Shown here in pieces: positions 6,610 through 13,101 of a stretch of DNA of 13,208 nt (position 1 is its first letter; every line of letters begins with the position of its first letter). Below the pieces are notes generated by a model that made no database searches, was not told the origin of the DNA, and was given only the letters and a program-made list of their open reading frames with translations. This DNA comes from Bacillota bacterium (lineage in GTDB: Bacteria > Bacillota > Clostridia > Acetivibrionales > DSM-1351), in NCBI GenBank assembly GCA_023431385.1, contig JAEYWA010000282.1:1-13208 (forward strand), written 5' to 3'. The translations under genes and the position numbers were made by a program.

Positions 6610-8547
6610 ATGATAAAAGTTACACTAAAAGACGGAAGTATTCAGGAATATGAAGAGGGTATTTCCATTCTGCAGGTCGCAGAAAGTATAAGTGCCGGAT
6701 TGGCAAGAGTTTCTCTAGCAGGTGATGTGGACGGAAAAGTAAAGGATCTGAATTATAAGCTTGAAAAGGATTGTTCTCTGTCTCTCTTAACCTTCTCTGA
6801 TGAAGGAGGAAGACTGGCCTACAGACACACAGCATCACATGTACTTGCACAGGCTGTAAGAAGACTGTTTCCAAGTGTTAAGCTTGCCATCGGTCCGGCT
6901 ATAGACAACGGGTTTTATTACGATTTCGACGTTGAGAAGAACTTCTCCCCTGAGGATCTGCTTAAGATTGAGAAAGAAATGGAGAAAATAATTAAAGAGG
7001 ATCTTCCGATGGAGAGATTTACACTTCCAAGAGAAGAAGCTATTAAGTTTATGGAGGAAAAAGGTGAACCTTATAAGCTTGAACTGATTAAAGATCTTCC
7101 TGAGGGTGAGGAGCTTTCCTTCTACAAACAGGGTGACTTTGTTGACCTTTGTGCAGGACCCCACCTCATATCAACCGGAAAACTAAAAGCTGTCAAGCTA
7201 ATGAGTGCGGCTGGTGCCTACTGGAGAGGAAATGAGAAAAACAAAATGCTCCAGAGAGTTTATGGTACTGCTTTTCCTAAGAAGAGTGAGCTGGATGAAT
7301 ATTTAATTAGACTGGAAGAGGCAAAGAAGCGTGATCACAATAAGCTGGGAAGAGAGCTGGAGCTGTTCACAACGGTAGAAGAAATCGGACAGGGCTTACC
7401 ATTGCTTATGCCTAAAGGAGCGAAAATAGTTCAGACACTTCAAAGATTTGTTGAGGATGAAGAGGAAAGAAGAGGCTATGTACTGACCAAAACTCCGCTT
7501 ATGGCAAAGAGTGACCTTTACAAGCTGTCAGGCCACTGGCAGCACTACAAGGACGGAATGTTCATACTCGGAGATGAGGAAAAGGAAGACGAGGTAATGG
7601 CCTTAAGACCAATGACCTGTCCCTTCCAGTTTATGATATACAAATCAAAGCTCCACAGTTATCGTGATCTGCCAATCAGATACGGTGAAACCTCAACGCT
7701 GTTCAGAAATGAGGCTTCAGGTGAGATGCACGGACTTATTCGTGTCCGCCAGTTTACAATTTCCGAAGGCCATCTTGTATGTACTCCTGAACAGCTGGAT
7801 GAAGAATTTAAGGGTGTTGTGGATCTGATTAAATTCATGATGGAGACTCTCGGTATACAGGAGGATGTTACTTACAGATTCTCAAAATGGGATCCTAACA
7901 ACAAGGAAAAATATATTGGTAATGCAGAGGATTGGGAAGATGTTCAGGATAAAATGAGAACTATTCTGGATCACCTGAAGATTGACTACAAGGAAGCCGA
8001 AGGAGAAGCAGCCTTCTATGGACCGAAGCTGGATATACAGTTCAAAAATGTTCATGGCAAGGAAGATACCATTATAACCGTACAGGTTGACTTTGCACTT
8101 GGAGAGCGTCTTGATATGGTTTACATTGATAAGAACAATGAAAAGAAGCATCCTTATGTTATTCACAGAACCTCAATCGGTTGCTATGAAAGAACTCTCG
8201 CAATGCTTATAGAAAAATATGCAGGAGCCTTCCCAACCTGGCTCTGTCCGGTACAGGCTAAAATACTTCCTTTGGTCGACAAGCACCATGACTTTGCTCA
8301 AAAAGTAGGTCAAATGTTGAAAGATAAGGGTGTGAGAGTTGAAGTTGACTATAGAAATGAAAAGATCGGTTACAAAATAAGAGAAGCCCAAATGGAAAAG
8401 ATACCATATATGCTGGTAATCGGTGACAAGGAAATGGAAAACAGCGCTGTAGCAGTCAGATCTAGAAAAGACGGTGATCTTGGAGCAATGTCCGCAGAGG
8501 AATTCGTAGACAAAATCGTTGAAGAAATAAGAACAAGAGCTAGATAG
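6610..8547 (+). CDS. Threonine--tRNA ligase, copy 2 (divergent catalytic core)
   Basis: The 645-residue full-length paralogue of the preceding gene starts at an ATG 5 nt after AGGAGG (6599-6604). The TGS domain, editing domain (H73, H77, C181, H185 all kept) and anticodon-binding domain closely match copy 1: 41/60 identical at the N-terminus, 53/60 around residues 161-220, 73/91 in the tail. The catalytic core does not: the first 61 core residues share only 23. The zinc ligands C337, H388 and H519 and motif 2 arginine R366 remain. However, the QDDAH segment of copy 1 is ISEGH here, putting glutamate E386 where the threonine-contacting aspartate should be, and the WQCGT segment is absent (VQVDF kept). 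The reading frame is intact and all domains are present, so it is likely functional: a second ThrRS subtype, perhaps a starvation, stress or inhibitor-tolerant form. It is apparently co-transcribed with copy 1 under the T-box. Confidence 0.93.
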   Translation: MIKVTLKDGSIQEYEEGISILQVAESISAGLARVSLAGDVDGKVKDLNYKLEKDCSLSLLTFSDEGGRLAYRHTASHVLAQAVRRLFPSVKLAIGPAIDNGFYYDFDVEKNFSPEDLLKIEKEMEKIIKEDLPMERFTLPREEAIKFMEEKGEPYKLELIKDLPEGEELSFYKQGDFVDLCAGPHLISTGKLKAVKLMSAAGAYWRGNEKNKMLQRVYGTAFPKKSELDEYLIRLEEAKKRDHNKLGRELELFTTVEEIGQGLPLLMPKGAKIVQTLQRFVEDEEERRGYVLTKTPLMAKSDLYKLSGHWQHYKDGMFILGDEEKEDEVMALRPMTCPFQFMIYKSKLHSYRDLPIRYGETSTLFRNEASGEMHGLIRVRQFTISEGHLVCTPEQLDEEFKGVVDLIKFMMETLGIQEDVTYRFSKWDPNNKEKYIGNAEDWEDVQDKMRTILDHLKIDYKEAEGEAAFYGPKLDIQFKNVHGKEDTIITVQVDFALGERLDMVYIDKNNEKKHPYVIHRTSIGCYERTLAMLIEKYAGAFPTWLCPVQAKILPLVDKHHDFAQKVGQMLKDKGVRVEVDYRNEKIGYKIREAQMEKIPYMLVIGDKEMENSAVAVRSRKDGDLGAMSAEEFVDKIVEEIRTRAR

Positions 8548-8556
8548 TTAGAAATT

Positions 8557-8593
8557 ATTGTCTTTAATAACATCATATGTTATTAAGGACAAT
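8557..8593 (+). other. Long AT-rich hairpin after thrS copy 2
   Basis: A 15-nt arm starting ATTGTCTTTAATAAC (8557-8571) pairs with GTTATTAAGGACAAT (8579-8593) with one G-U pair and a 7-nt loop. No T tract follows, so on its own it is not a classical terminator; it may protect the 3' end of the thrS mRNA. It shares the TTAATA and TATTAAGG elements with the hairpin after copy 1. Confidence 0.6.
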
Positions 8594-8611
8594 AAACAAG
8601 GATTGAAACAA

Positions 8612-8645
8612 AAAACAGCTGTCGTATTAAAACGGCAGCTGTTTT
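8612..8645. terminator. Bidirectional terminator between thrS copy 2 and the convergent gene
   Basis: AAAACAGCTGTCGT (8612-8625) pairs with ACGGCAGCTGTTTT (8632-8645), a 14-bp stem with one G-U pair and a 6-nt loop. On the plus strand it ends in TTTT; on the minus strand it is followed by TTTTTTGTTTC. It therefore serves both the synthetase operon and the gene at 8668-9084. Confidence 0.85.
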
Positions 8646-8667
8646 AACGTCAATTCAATTACATATA

Positions 8668-9084
8668 TTACTTATAAAATGCAGCTATAACCTTGGTCAA
8701 AAGATCCTTTTCAATCCTGTTAAGGGGTTTACTTTTCAGAAGAGCTAATATTTCACTGTATTCCCTCTCAAAATCACTGTCAGTAGCAGCTTCACTCTTA
8801 ATTATACTACCTTCCTGGCTTCCCAAAGTTTCAGTTATATAGATCATTTCTCCTGAAATATCAATTGTAACATTTTTGGTCAGGCAGATGTCTTTATCAA
8901 CTTCCCAGGTGGTAACACATTCATAAACTCCTTTTTTTGTCTCCTGTAAAGAAAGGATATTAATAACTTCTTCAATACCTTTTTGAGTAATGGCACCCAT
9001 GATTTCTGAAGAGTTTTTGTAGAAGGAAAATTCAATATAATCTGATGTTTCCTTGAGATAAGAAATTAGTTCAAGCAGCTCCAT
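8668..9084 (-). CDS. Hypothetical protein, about 138 residues
   Basis: I do not recognise a family. From the ATG at 9084 the product has 138 residues, begins MELLELISYLKETSDYIEFS, is acidic to neutral and has no signal peptide or membrane segment, so it is probably a soluble cytoplasmic protein. The middle is predicted beta-rich (YECVTTWEVDKDI, then VTIDISGEMIYITET) and the C-terminus looks helical (YSEILALLKSKPLNRIEKDL). The start was chosen because AGGAG (9092-9096) lies 7 nt upstream; an ATG nine codons earlier at 9111 is in frame but has only a weak site (TAGG). The gene stands alone, convergent to the thrS operon, with a good terminator on its 3' side. A weak promoter candidate is TTCACA-17-TACATT on the minus strand near 9175-9205. 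Confidence 0.7.
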   Translation of the reverse strand: MELLELISYLKETSDYIEFSFYKNSSEIMGAITQKGIEEVINILSLQETKKGVYECVTTWEVDKDICLTKNVTIDISGEMIYITETLGSQEGSIIKSEAATDSDFEREYSEILALLKSKPLNRIEKDLLTKVIAAFYK

Positions 9085-9273
9085 AACATCACTCCTATTA
9101 TATTCTGACATAAAACCTAGATAATTCTTATATCGGTTTATTTGCCTGATAATATTAATGAGGAATTATAAAACAATGTATTAATATTGCCTTTATTTGT
9201 GAATAATTTTAAACTGGAACAAACTTTAAGGCTGCTAGTGTGATAAATTCAACAGGACTTGATTTAATAATAT

Positions 9274-9302
9274 TTGCGACCCAATATTTGCTATGTTATA
9301 AT
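9274..9302 (+). promoter_or_regulatory. Promoter of the glycosyltransferase gene
   Basis: TTGCGA (9274-9279) and TATAAT (9297-9302) are 17 bp apart, and TG one base before the -10 (9294-9295) makes it an extended -10. Transcription should begin near 9308, about 38 nt before the start codon. Confidence 0.75.
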
Positions 9303-9345
9303 ATTTTTTGTGCTTTGGGTTGGCTAAATTTGGGAGGAGAAGGCT

Positions 9346-10302
9346 ATGGAAAATAAATTGCTGTCGATTGTTGTTCCTGTTTATAATGAGCAGGAAGTAA
9401 TTGATGAAACCTTCAAGCGATTATCTGCAGTATTTAAAGATTTTTTTATGAAGGTAGAGTATATTTTTATTAATGATGGAAGCAAGGATAATACTTATTT
9501 CAAACTGAAAGAAATAGCATCAAGGAATTCTGAAGTACGTGTTATTAACTTTGCCAGGAATTTCGGACATCAGATTGCCATTACGGCCGGTATGGATTAT
9601 GCTAAAGGAGACGCCATTGTCATAATTGATGCGGATCTGCAGGACCCTCCCGAGGTTATTCTGGAAATGGTGGACAAGTGGAAGGAAGGTTTTGAGGTTG
9701 TTTACGGAAAGAGACTCCACAGAGATGGAGAAACCTTCTTTAAAAAGGTTACTGCGAAGACTTTTTATAGATTCCTTGACAGTATGACCGATGTTAAACT
9801 GCCTGTGGACGTTGGGGATTTCAGACTTATAGACAGAAAGGTCTGTGATGCAATGAAATGCCTTCCTGAGAGGTCCAGGTACGTAAGAGGATTGGTCAGC
9901 TGGGTCGGTTTCAAACAAACCAGTGTTGAGTACCATAGGGAAAAGCGATTTGCGGGAGAAACCAAATATCCTCTAAAGAAAATGCTGAAGCTGGCCGGAG
10001 ACGGTATATTTTCATTTTCATATAAGCCCTTGAAGCTTGCAACCTTTATAGGCATGCTTGTATCAGTATGCAGTTTTATTTATCTTGTGGTAGTACTTAT
10101 ACAGAGATTTGTAAAAAATGATATTGTATCCGGATGGGCCTCATCCATAGCAGTTACATTGTTTTTAAACGGTGTCATGCTTATAGTAATAGGTATTATG
10201 GGTGAATATGTAGGAAGAATTTATGAAGAGGTAAAAGCAAGGCCCCTTTATATAATTGGAGAATTAATGGGCTTTGAGGAACAGAAAAAGACGGAATTAT
10301 AA
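9346..10302 (+). CDS. Family 2 glycosyltransferase, polyprenyl-phosphate sugar transferase type (GtrB/DPM1-like)
   Basis: The 318-residue membrane-attached GT-A enzyme probably moves a sugar from a nucleotide donor onto undecaprenyl phosphate on the inner face of the membrane. Visible elements are the nucleotide-binding start LSIVVPVYNEQEVI (6-19), FINDGSKDNT (41-50), the metal-binding D95-A-D97 in IIDADLQDPPE, RNFGHQIAITAGMDYAKGD (71-89) and the acceptor-loop region DVGDFRLIDRK (155-165) with RSRYVRGLVSWVGF (176-189). Two C-terminal membrane helices lie at about 230-252 and 264-287, the usual arrangement for GtrB-like enzymes. GGAGGAG about 8 nt upstream sets the start. The gene has its own promoter and terminator and stands alone. 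The sugar is unknown; glucose, N-acetylglucosamine and aminoarabinose-type donors all occur in this family. A flippase of GtrA type is not nearby. Confidence 0.88.
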   Translation: MENKLLSIVVPVYNEQEVIDETFKRLSAVFKDFFMKVEYIFINDGSKDNTYFKLKEIASRNSEVRVINFARNFGHQIAITAGMDYAKGDAIVIIDADLQDPPEVILEMVDKWKEGFEVVYGKRLHRDGETFFKKVTAKTFYRFLDSMTDVKLPVDVGDFRLIDRKVCDAMKCLPERSRYVRGLVSWVGFKQTSVEYHREKRFAGETKYPLKKMLKLAGDGIFSFSYKPLKLATFIGMLVSVCSFIYLVVVLIQRFVKNDIVSGWASSIAVTLFLNGVMLIVIGIMGEYVGRIYEEVKARPLYIIGELMGFEEQKKTEL

Positions 10303-10376
10303 TCTGCATAAGCGACCTTTAGTTGAAGGATTGTTTTCGCATAGGGCATAAAAAAATATATTTATTCTGTACCCTT

Positions 10377-10410
10377 CGCCATTATGATTTCAATAATGGC
10401 GTTTTTATTT
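10377..10410 (+). terminator. Intrinsic terminator after the glycosyltransferase gene
   Basis: CGCCATTAT (10377-10385) pairs perfectly with ATAATGGCG (10393-10401) around a 7-nt loop. TTTTTATTTT follows immediately. It is a canonical Rho-independent terminator separating the glycosyltransferase from thyA. Confidence 0.92.
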
Positions 10411-10541
10411 TAGAGCATTGTTGTCATTAGCCGACAGTTGTGGAATAATAAATAGGGACAGCTATTTGAAAATAAACATTCTGTTATTATTGCACGTATC
10501 GATAATAATAGCAGGTAAAGTATATTTTGGAGGGTTGGTTT

Positions 10542-11336
10542 ATGAAACAGTATCTTGAACTGTGTGAGCATATTTTAAAGAACGGCATAAGGAAGGAAGA
10601 CAGAACTGGAACCGGAACCATAAGCACCTTTGGGTATCAGATGAGGTTTAACCTCCAGGAAGGTTTTCCTTTGCTGACAACAAAAAAGCTTCACCTAAAG
10701 TCAATAATGCATGAACTTCTTTGGTTTATAAAGGGTGAAACAAATATAAAATACCTTAAGGATAATGGTGTTTCCATCTGGGATGAGTGGGCTGATGAAA
10801 ACGGAGAATTGGGCCCGGTATATGGACATCAGTGGAGATCCTGGGGTACTGCTGATGGAAAGCAGATTGATCAGTTAAGCGACGTAATTTCTCAAATAAA
10901 AAATAACCCTGATTCCAGAAGATTAATAGTTTGCTCCTGGAATGTGGGAGAAATAGACAAAATGGCGCTGCCGCCATGCCACTGCTTCTTTCAGTTTTAC
11001 GTAGCAAACGGCACTTTGTCCTGCCAGCTGTACCAGAGGAGTGCAGATGTTTTTATCGGCGTGCCGTTTAACATTGCATCCTATGCCCTTTTTACCATGA
11101 TGGTAGCCCAGGCATGCGGCTTAAAGGCAGGAGAATTTGTCCACACTCTGGGAGATGCGCATATTTATCTTAATCATATTGAACAGGTAAAACTTCAACT
11201 ATCAAGGGAGCCCAGAGCGCTGCCAAAGATGACTTTAAATCCTGAAGTCAAGAATTTGTTTGACTTCAGATTTGAGGATTTCACACTGACGGAATATGAT
11301 CCGCATCCACATATAAAGGGAGAAATAGCAGTATGA
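10542..11336 (+). CDS. thyA: Thymidylate synthase
   Basis: ThyA methylates dUMP to dTMP using 5,10-methylene-tetrahydrofolate and releases dihydrofolate. At 264 residues it has the same length as the E. coli enzyme and keeps its numbering. The catalytic cysteine is C146 in LPPCHCFFQFYV; dUMP phosphate ligands R21 (DRTGTGT), R126 and R127 (DSRRLIV), R166 and S167 (QRSADVFIG) are present, as are N177 and the H207/Y209 pair (GDAHIYLNH). The C-terminus EIAV resembles the usual closing segment (E. coli ends in ..APVAI) although it differs in detail. The ATG at 10542 lies 7 nt after GGAGGG; the frame can be opened from a TTG at 10527, but that would overlap the ribosome binding site. The stop overlaps the folA start by 4 nt. 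No clear consensus promoter is seen in the 130 bp upstream, which carry an imperfect inverted repeat at 10481-10514. Confidence 0.97.
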   Translation: MKQYLELCEHILKNGIRKEDRTGTGTISTFGYQMRFNLQEGFPLLTTKKLHLKSIMHELLWFIKGETNIKYLKDNGVSIWDEWADENGELGPVYGHQWRSWGTADGKQIDQLSDVISQIKNNPDSRRLIVCSWNVGEIDKMALPPCHCFFQFYVANGTLSCQLYQRSADVFIGVPFNIASYALFTMMVAQACGLKAGEFVHTLGDAHIYLNHIEQVKLQLSREPRALPKMTLNPEVKNLFDFRFEDFTLTEYDPHPHIKGEIAV

Positions 11337-11812
11337 TATCAATGATTTGGGCTATGGGGAAAGACCATGCACTGGGCTGCAGAAACAGAATGCCATGGCA
11401 TCTGCCTGCGGATTTTGCCTATTTTAAAAAGGTAACTCTAGGAAAGCCTGTCATTATGGGGAGGAAAACCTTTGAATCCATAGGAAAACCCCTCCCTGGC
11501 AGGAAGAATATAATTATCACCAGCAACCAGGCTTTTAAATGCGAGGGATGCACTATAGTTGATTCCATTGAAAAGGCTAGAGAATATACCTTGGACGCAG
11601 AAGCTTTTATAATAGGCGGTGCTGAAGTGTATAGTGCCTTTCTACCATGGGCTGATAAGCTCTATGTAACTTTAATAGATGAGGTATTTGAAGCAGACGC
11701 CTATTTTCCGGAGATAGATTATTCACAGTGGGAACTTGTTTCAAGTGAACCGGGACCTAAGGACGAAAAAAATCCATATGACTACAAGTTTCTGGTATAT
11801 CAACGTAGGTAA
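11333..11812 (+). CDS. folA: Dihydrofolate reductase
   Basis: FolA reduces the dihydrofolate released by ThyA back to tetrahydrofolate with NADPH. The 159-residue length is that of chromosomal bacterial DHFR. Motifs: SMIWAMGKDHALGCRNRMPW (3-22), acid D27 in HLPADF, NADPH-binding GRKTFESIG (43-51) and IITSN (61-65), the G95-G96 loop in IIGGAEVY, and T113 in YVTLI. D27 and T113 coincide with the E. coli positions that contact the pteridine. The ATG (11333-11335) overlaps the thyA stop as ATGA, indicating translational coupling; GGGAG about 10 nt upstream may assist. The gene looks chromosomal: it is paired with thyA and its codon use resembles its neighbours, with no sign of a mobile trimethoprim-resistance cassette. 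No clear hairpin terminator follows. Confidence 0.96.
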   Translation: MISMIWAMGKDHALGCRNRMPWHLPADFAYFKKVTLGKPVIMGRKTFESIGKPLPGRKNIIITSNQAFKCEGCTIVDSIEKAREYTLDAEAFIIGGAEVYSAFLPWADKLYVTLIDEVFEADAYFPEIDYSQWELVSSEPGPKDEKNPYDYKFLVYQRR

Positions 11813-11839
11813 TGTATTTAATATATATTCTGGACATAG

Positions 11840-12100
11840 ATATTTCCGTGCTGCTGGCCCAGCTATATATTTCGAGCTAATTTTACAAAGGATAATTTGG
11901 ATGAACGGGTCCATCGGGTAATTGAATGTATCAAGAAAAATCTGGCACCGTCCCACTGGGTTGTCGGACCCGATTCAACTCCACCGAACCTGCTTGAGTA
12001 CCTTGAAAACTCCGAATTTAAAAGGAAATATACTTTTACCTGTATGGCAATTAATTTACAGGGGATGAGAACAAAGATAAAGTTAAAAGATAGTTATTAG
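11840..12100 (+). pseudogene. Fragment of a GNAT-type N-acetyltransferase
   Basis: The frame is open from 11840 to a TAG at 12098-12100 and encodes about 86 codons without a credible start: no ATG with a ribosome binding site, only a TTG at 11897. The translation includes YIFRANFTKDNLDERV, HWVVGPDSTPPNLLEYLE and TFTCMAINLQGM. This series resembles the N-terminal half of a common Firmicutes GNAT-like protein: an RANFT..NLDE segment, a WWVGPST.P.NLG..L segment, then a G-MA-DL segment. The catalytic acetyl-CoA-binding half (R/Q-x-x-G-x-G/A) is missing and the upstream part is interrupted by a stop at 11837. It reads as a two-sided truncated remnant. The family call is from memory of the pattern; a short real gene starting at TTG cannot be excluded. 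Confidence 0.5.
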
Positions 12101-12118
12101 ATTGAAATAAAAATAAAT

Positions 12119-12147
12119 TTGACAACTGTTTTTTTTTCTGGTATCAT
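12119..12147 (+). promoter_or_regulatory. Promoter of the infC-rpmI-rplT operon
   Basis: TTGACA (12119-12124) and TATCAT (12142-12147) are exactly 17 bp apart, one mismatch from consensus in total. The spacer contains a run of ten or so T residues. Transcription should begin near 12154, about 200 nt before infC, leaving room for the regulatory leader. Confidence 0.8.
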
Positions 12148-12153
12148 ATTGAT

Positions 12154-12340
12154 GCAAAACAAGAAGAAGTTTTCCACTTCTCACCTAAGCGAACTTTTGA
12201 TTTGCAGGGTTAATATCGGTTATTGAGTATACTTTGTTGTGTACTGACTGAGATTACTAGTGGATACTTGCTTCTATCCACTTTTTTTATTGTTTTTTTA
12301 TTATTGAGGTACTTGAAGTTAATCTTCTGCCTATTATATT
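12154..12340 (+). promoter_or_regulatory. infC operon leader, probable L20-type autoregulatory leader
   Basis: About 190 nt of structured, untranslated RNA lie between the promoter and infC. It opens with AGAAG...CTTCTCACC (about 12168-12194), resembling the start of the Firmicutes infC/L20 leader, and contains several possible pairings (for example AGTATAC with GTGTACT near 12226-12246). It ends in an intrinsic terminator. In Bacillus-type operons ribosomal protein L20, the last product, binds this leader and promotes termination. The position and gene order fit; the RNA-family match was not computed. Confidence 0.65.
12259..12290 (+). terminator. Leader attenuator upstream of infC
   Basis: AGTGGATA (12259-12266) pairs with TATCCACT (12275-12282) around an 8-nt loop. 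It is followed by TTTTTTATTG. Placed between promoter and first gene, it must be conditional, which supports attenuation control of the operon. Confidence 0.85.
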
Positions 12341-12354
12341 CGGAGGTGTCAGTT

Positions 12355-12867
12355 ATTAGCAAAAATGAATTAATGATCAATGAGGAAATCAGGGATAAAG
12401 AAGTCAGACTTATAGATGCTGACGGTACCATGCTTGGTATCATTGCGACTAAGGAAGCCCAGAAGCTTGCTAATTCTAAAAATCTTGATTTGGTTAAAAT
12501 TGCGCCGCAGGGTGTACCGCCTGTATGCAAGATAATGGATTATGGAAAATACATGTTCGAGCTTGCCAAGAAAGAGAAGGAAGCAAGAAAGAATCAAAAG
12601 ATCATAAGCATAAAAGAAGTCAGAGTATCTCCTTCGATAGAAGACCATGATTTTGAATTCAAGGTTAAGAACGCATACAAGTTCTTGAAGGATGGAGACA
12701 AAGTTAAGGTTTCAGTTAAATTCAGAGGAAGAGAAATGCATTACACCTCAATAGGCAATGAGATTCTTGATAAGTTTGCTGATTCAGTAAAAGACGTTGG
12801 AGTGGTTGAAAAGAAACCCAAACTTGAAGGCAAAAGTATGATAATGATACTTAATCCAAAGCAGTAG
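12355..12867 (+). CDS. infC: Translation initiation factor IF-3 (apparent AUU start)
   Basis: IF-3 binds the 30S subunit, prevents premature joining with 50S and checks the start codon and initiator tRNA. From the ATT at 12355 it has 170 residues, normal for Firmicutes. The N-domain (about 1-75) begins SKNELMINEEIRDKEVRLID and includes GIIATKEAQKLA. The linker carries KKEKEARKNQK and the C-domain starts IKEVRVSPSIEDHDF and includes KVKVSVKFRGREM. The ATT is chosen because GGAGGTG (12342-12348) sits 6 nt upstream and because AUU is the known, autoregulatory start of infC in other bacteria. The in-frame ATG at 12373 has no ribosome binding site, would give 164 residues and would cut the conserved N-terminus. 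A GTG at 12346 overlaps the ribosome binding site. rpmI follows after 18 nt. Confidence 0.93.
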   Translation: MSKNELMINEEIRDKEVRLIDADGTMLGIIATKEAQKLANSKNLDLVKIAPQGVPPVCKIMDYGKYMFELAKKEKEARKNQKIISIKEVRVSPSIEDHDFEFKVKNAYKFLKDGDKVKVSVKFRGREMHYTSIGNEILDKFADSVKDVGVVEKKPKLEGKSMIMILNPKQ

Positions 12868-12885
12868 GATAGGAGGAGAATAGAT

Positions 12886-13083
12886 ATGCCAAAGTTAAAG
12901 ACTCATAGTGCATCAAAAAAGAGATTCAGAGTGACGGCTACAGGAAAGATCAAAAGAGGACAGGCATGGAGAAGCCATAGACTCGTTTCCAAGGCAACAA
13001 AGGCAAAGAAGCACCACAGGCTAGGTGCGTATGTTTCAGCTGCTAACGAAGCTGCTATCAGAAAACTTATTCCATATAAATAA
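12886..13083 (+). CDS. rpmI: 50S ribosomal protein L35
   Basis: This 65-residue basic protein of the large ribosomal subunit has full family length. The sequence is diagnostic: it begins MPKLKTHSASKKRFRVTATG, has GKIKRGQAWRSHRL (20-33) and ends with IRKLIPYK, the common ending of bacterial L35. AGGAGG (12871-12876) is 9 nt before the ATG. It lies between infC and rplT in the conserved infC-rpmI-rplT order, so it is co-transcribed and shares their control. Confidence 0.97.
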   Translation: MPKLKTHSASKKRFRVTATGKIKRGQAWRSHRLVSKATKAKKHHRLGAYVSAANEAAIRKLIPYK

Positions 13084-13101
13084 GAGGGAGGACGAAGGTT
13101 T

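Noticed and set aside
6610..8547. Copy 2 of thrS as a pseudogene
   Set aside because: The frame is uninterrupted over 645 codons, all domains and zinc ligands are present, and the ribosome binding site is strong.
10481..10514. Imperfect inverted repeat upstream of thyA (TTATTAT and ATAATAA arms, 11-nt centre)
   Set aside because: The arms are short and AT-only and the outer pairing is broken; it is not distinguishable from chance in this composition.
11333..11812. folA as an acquired trimethoprim-resistance dfr cassette
   Set aside because: It overlaps thyA by 4 nt in a normal chromosomal thyA-folA pair, and no integron, IS or attachment sequence is nearby.
11741..11956. Short reading frames around the end of folA on both strands
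   Set aside because: They overlap folA or the pseudogene in other frames and have no start signals or family features.
12125..12141. Long T run at about 12129-12137 as a folA terminator
   Set aside because: No stable hairpin precedes it; it is better explained as the spacer of the infC promoter.
12223..12354. Long N-terminal extension of IF-3 starting near 12223
   Set aside because: The extension is translated leader RNA containing the attenuator hairpin; the hydrophobic residues are an artefact of T-rich sequence.
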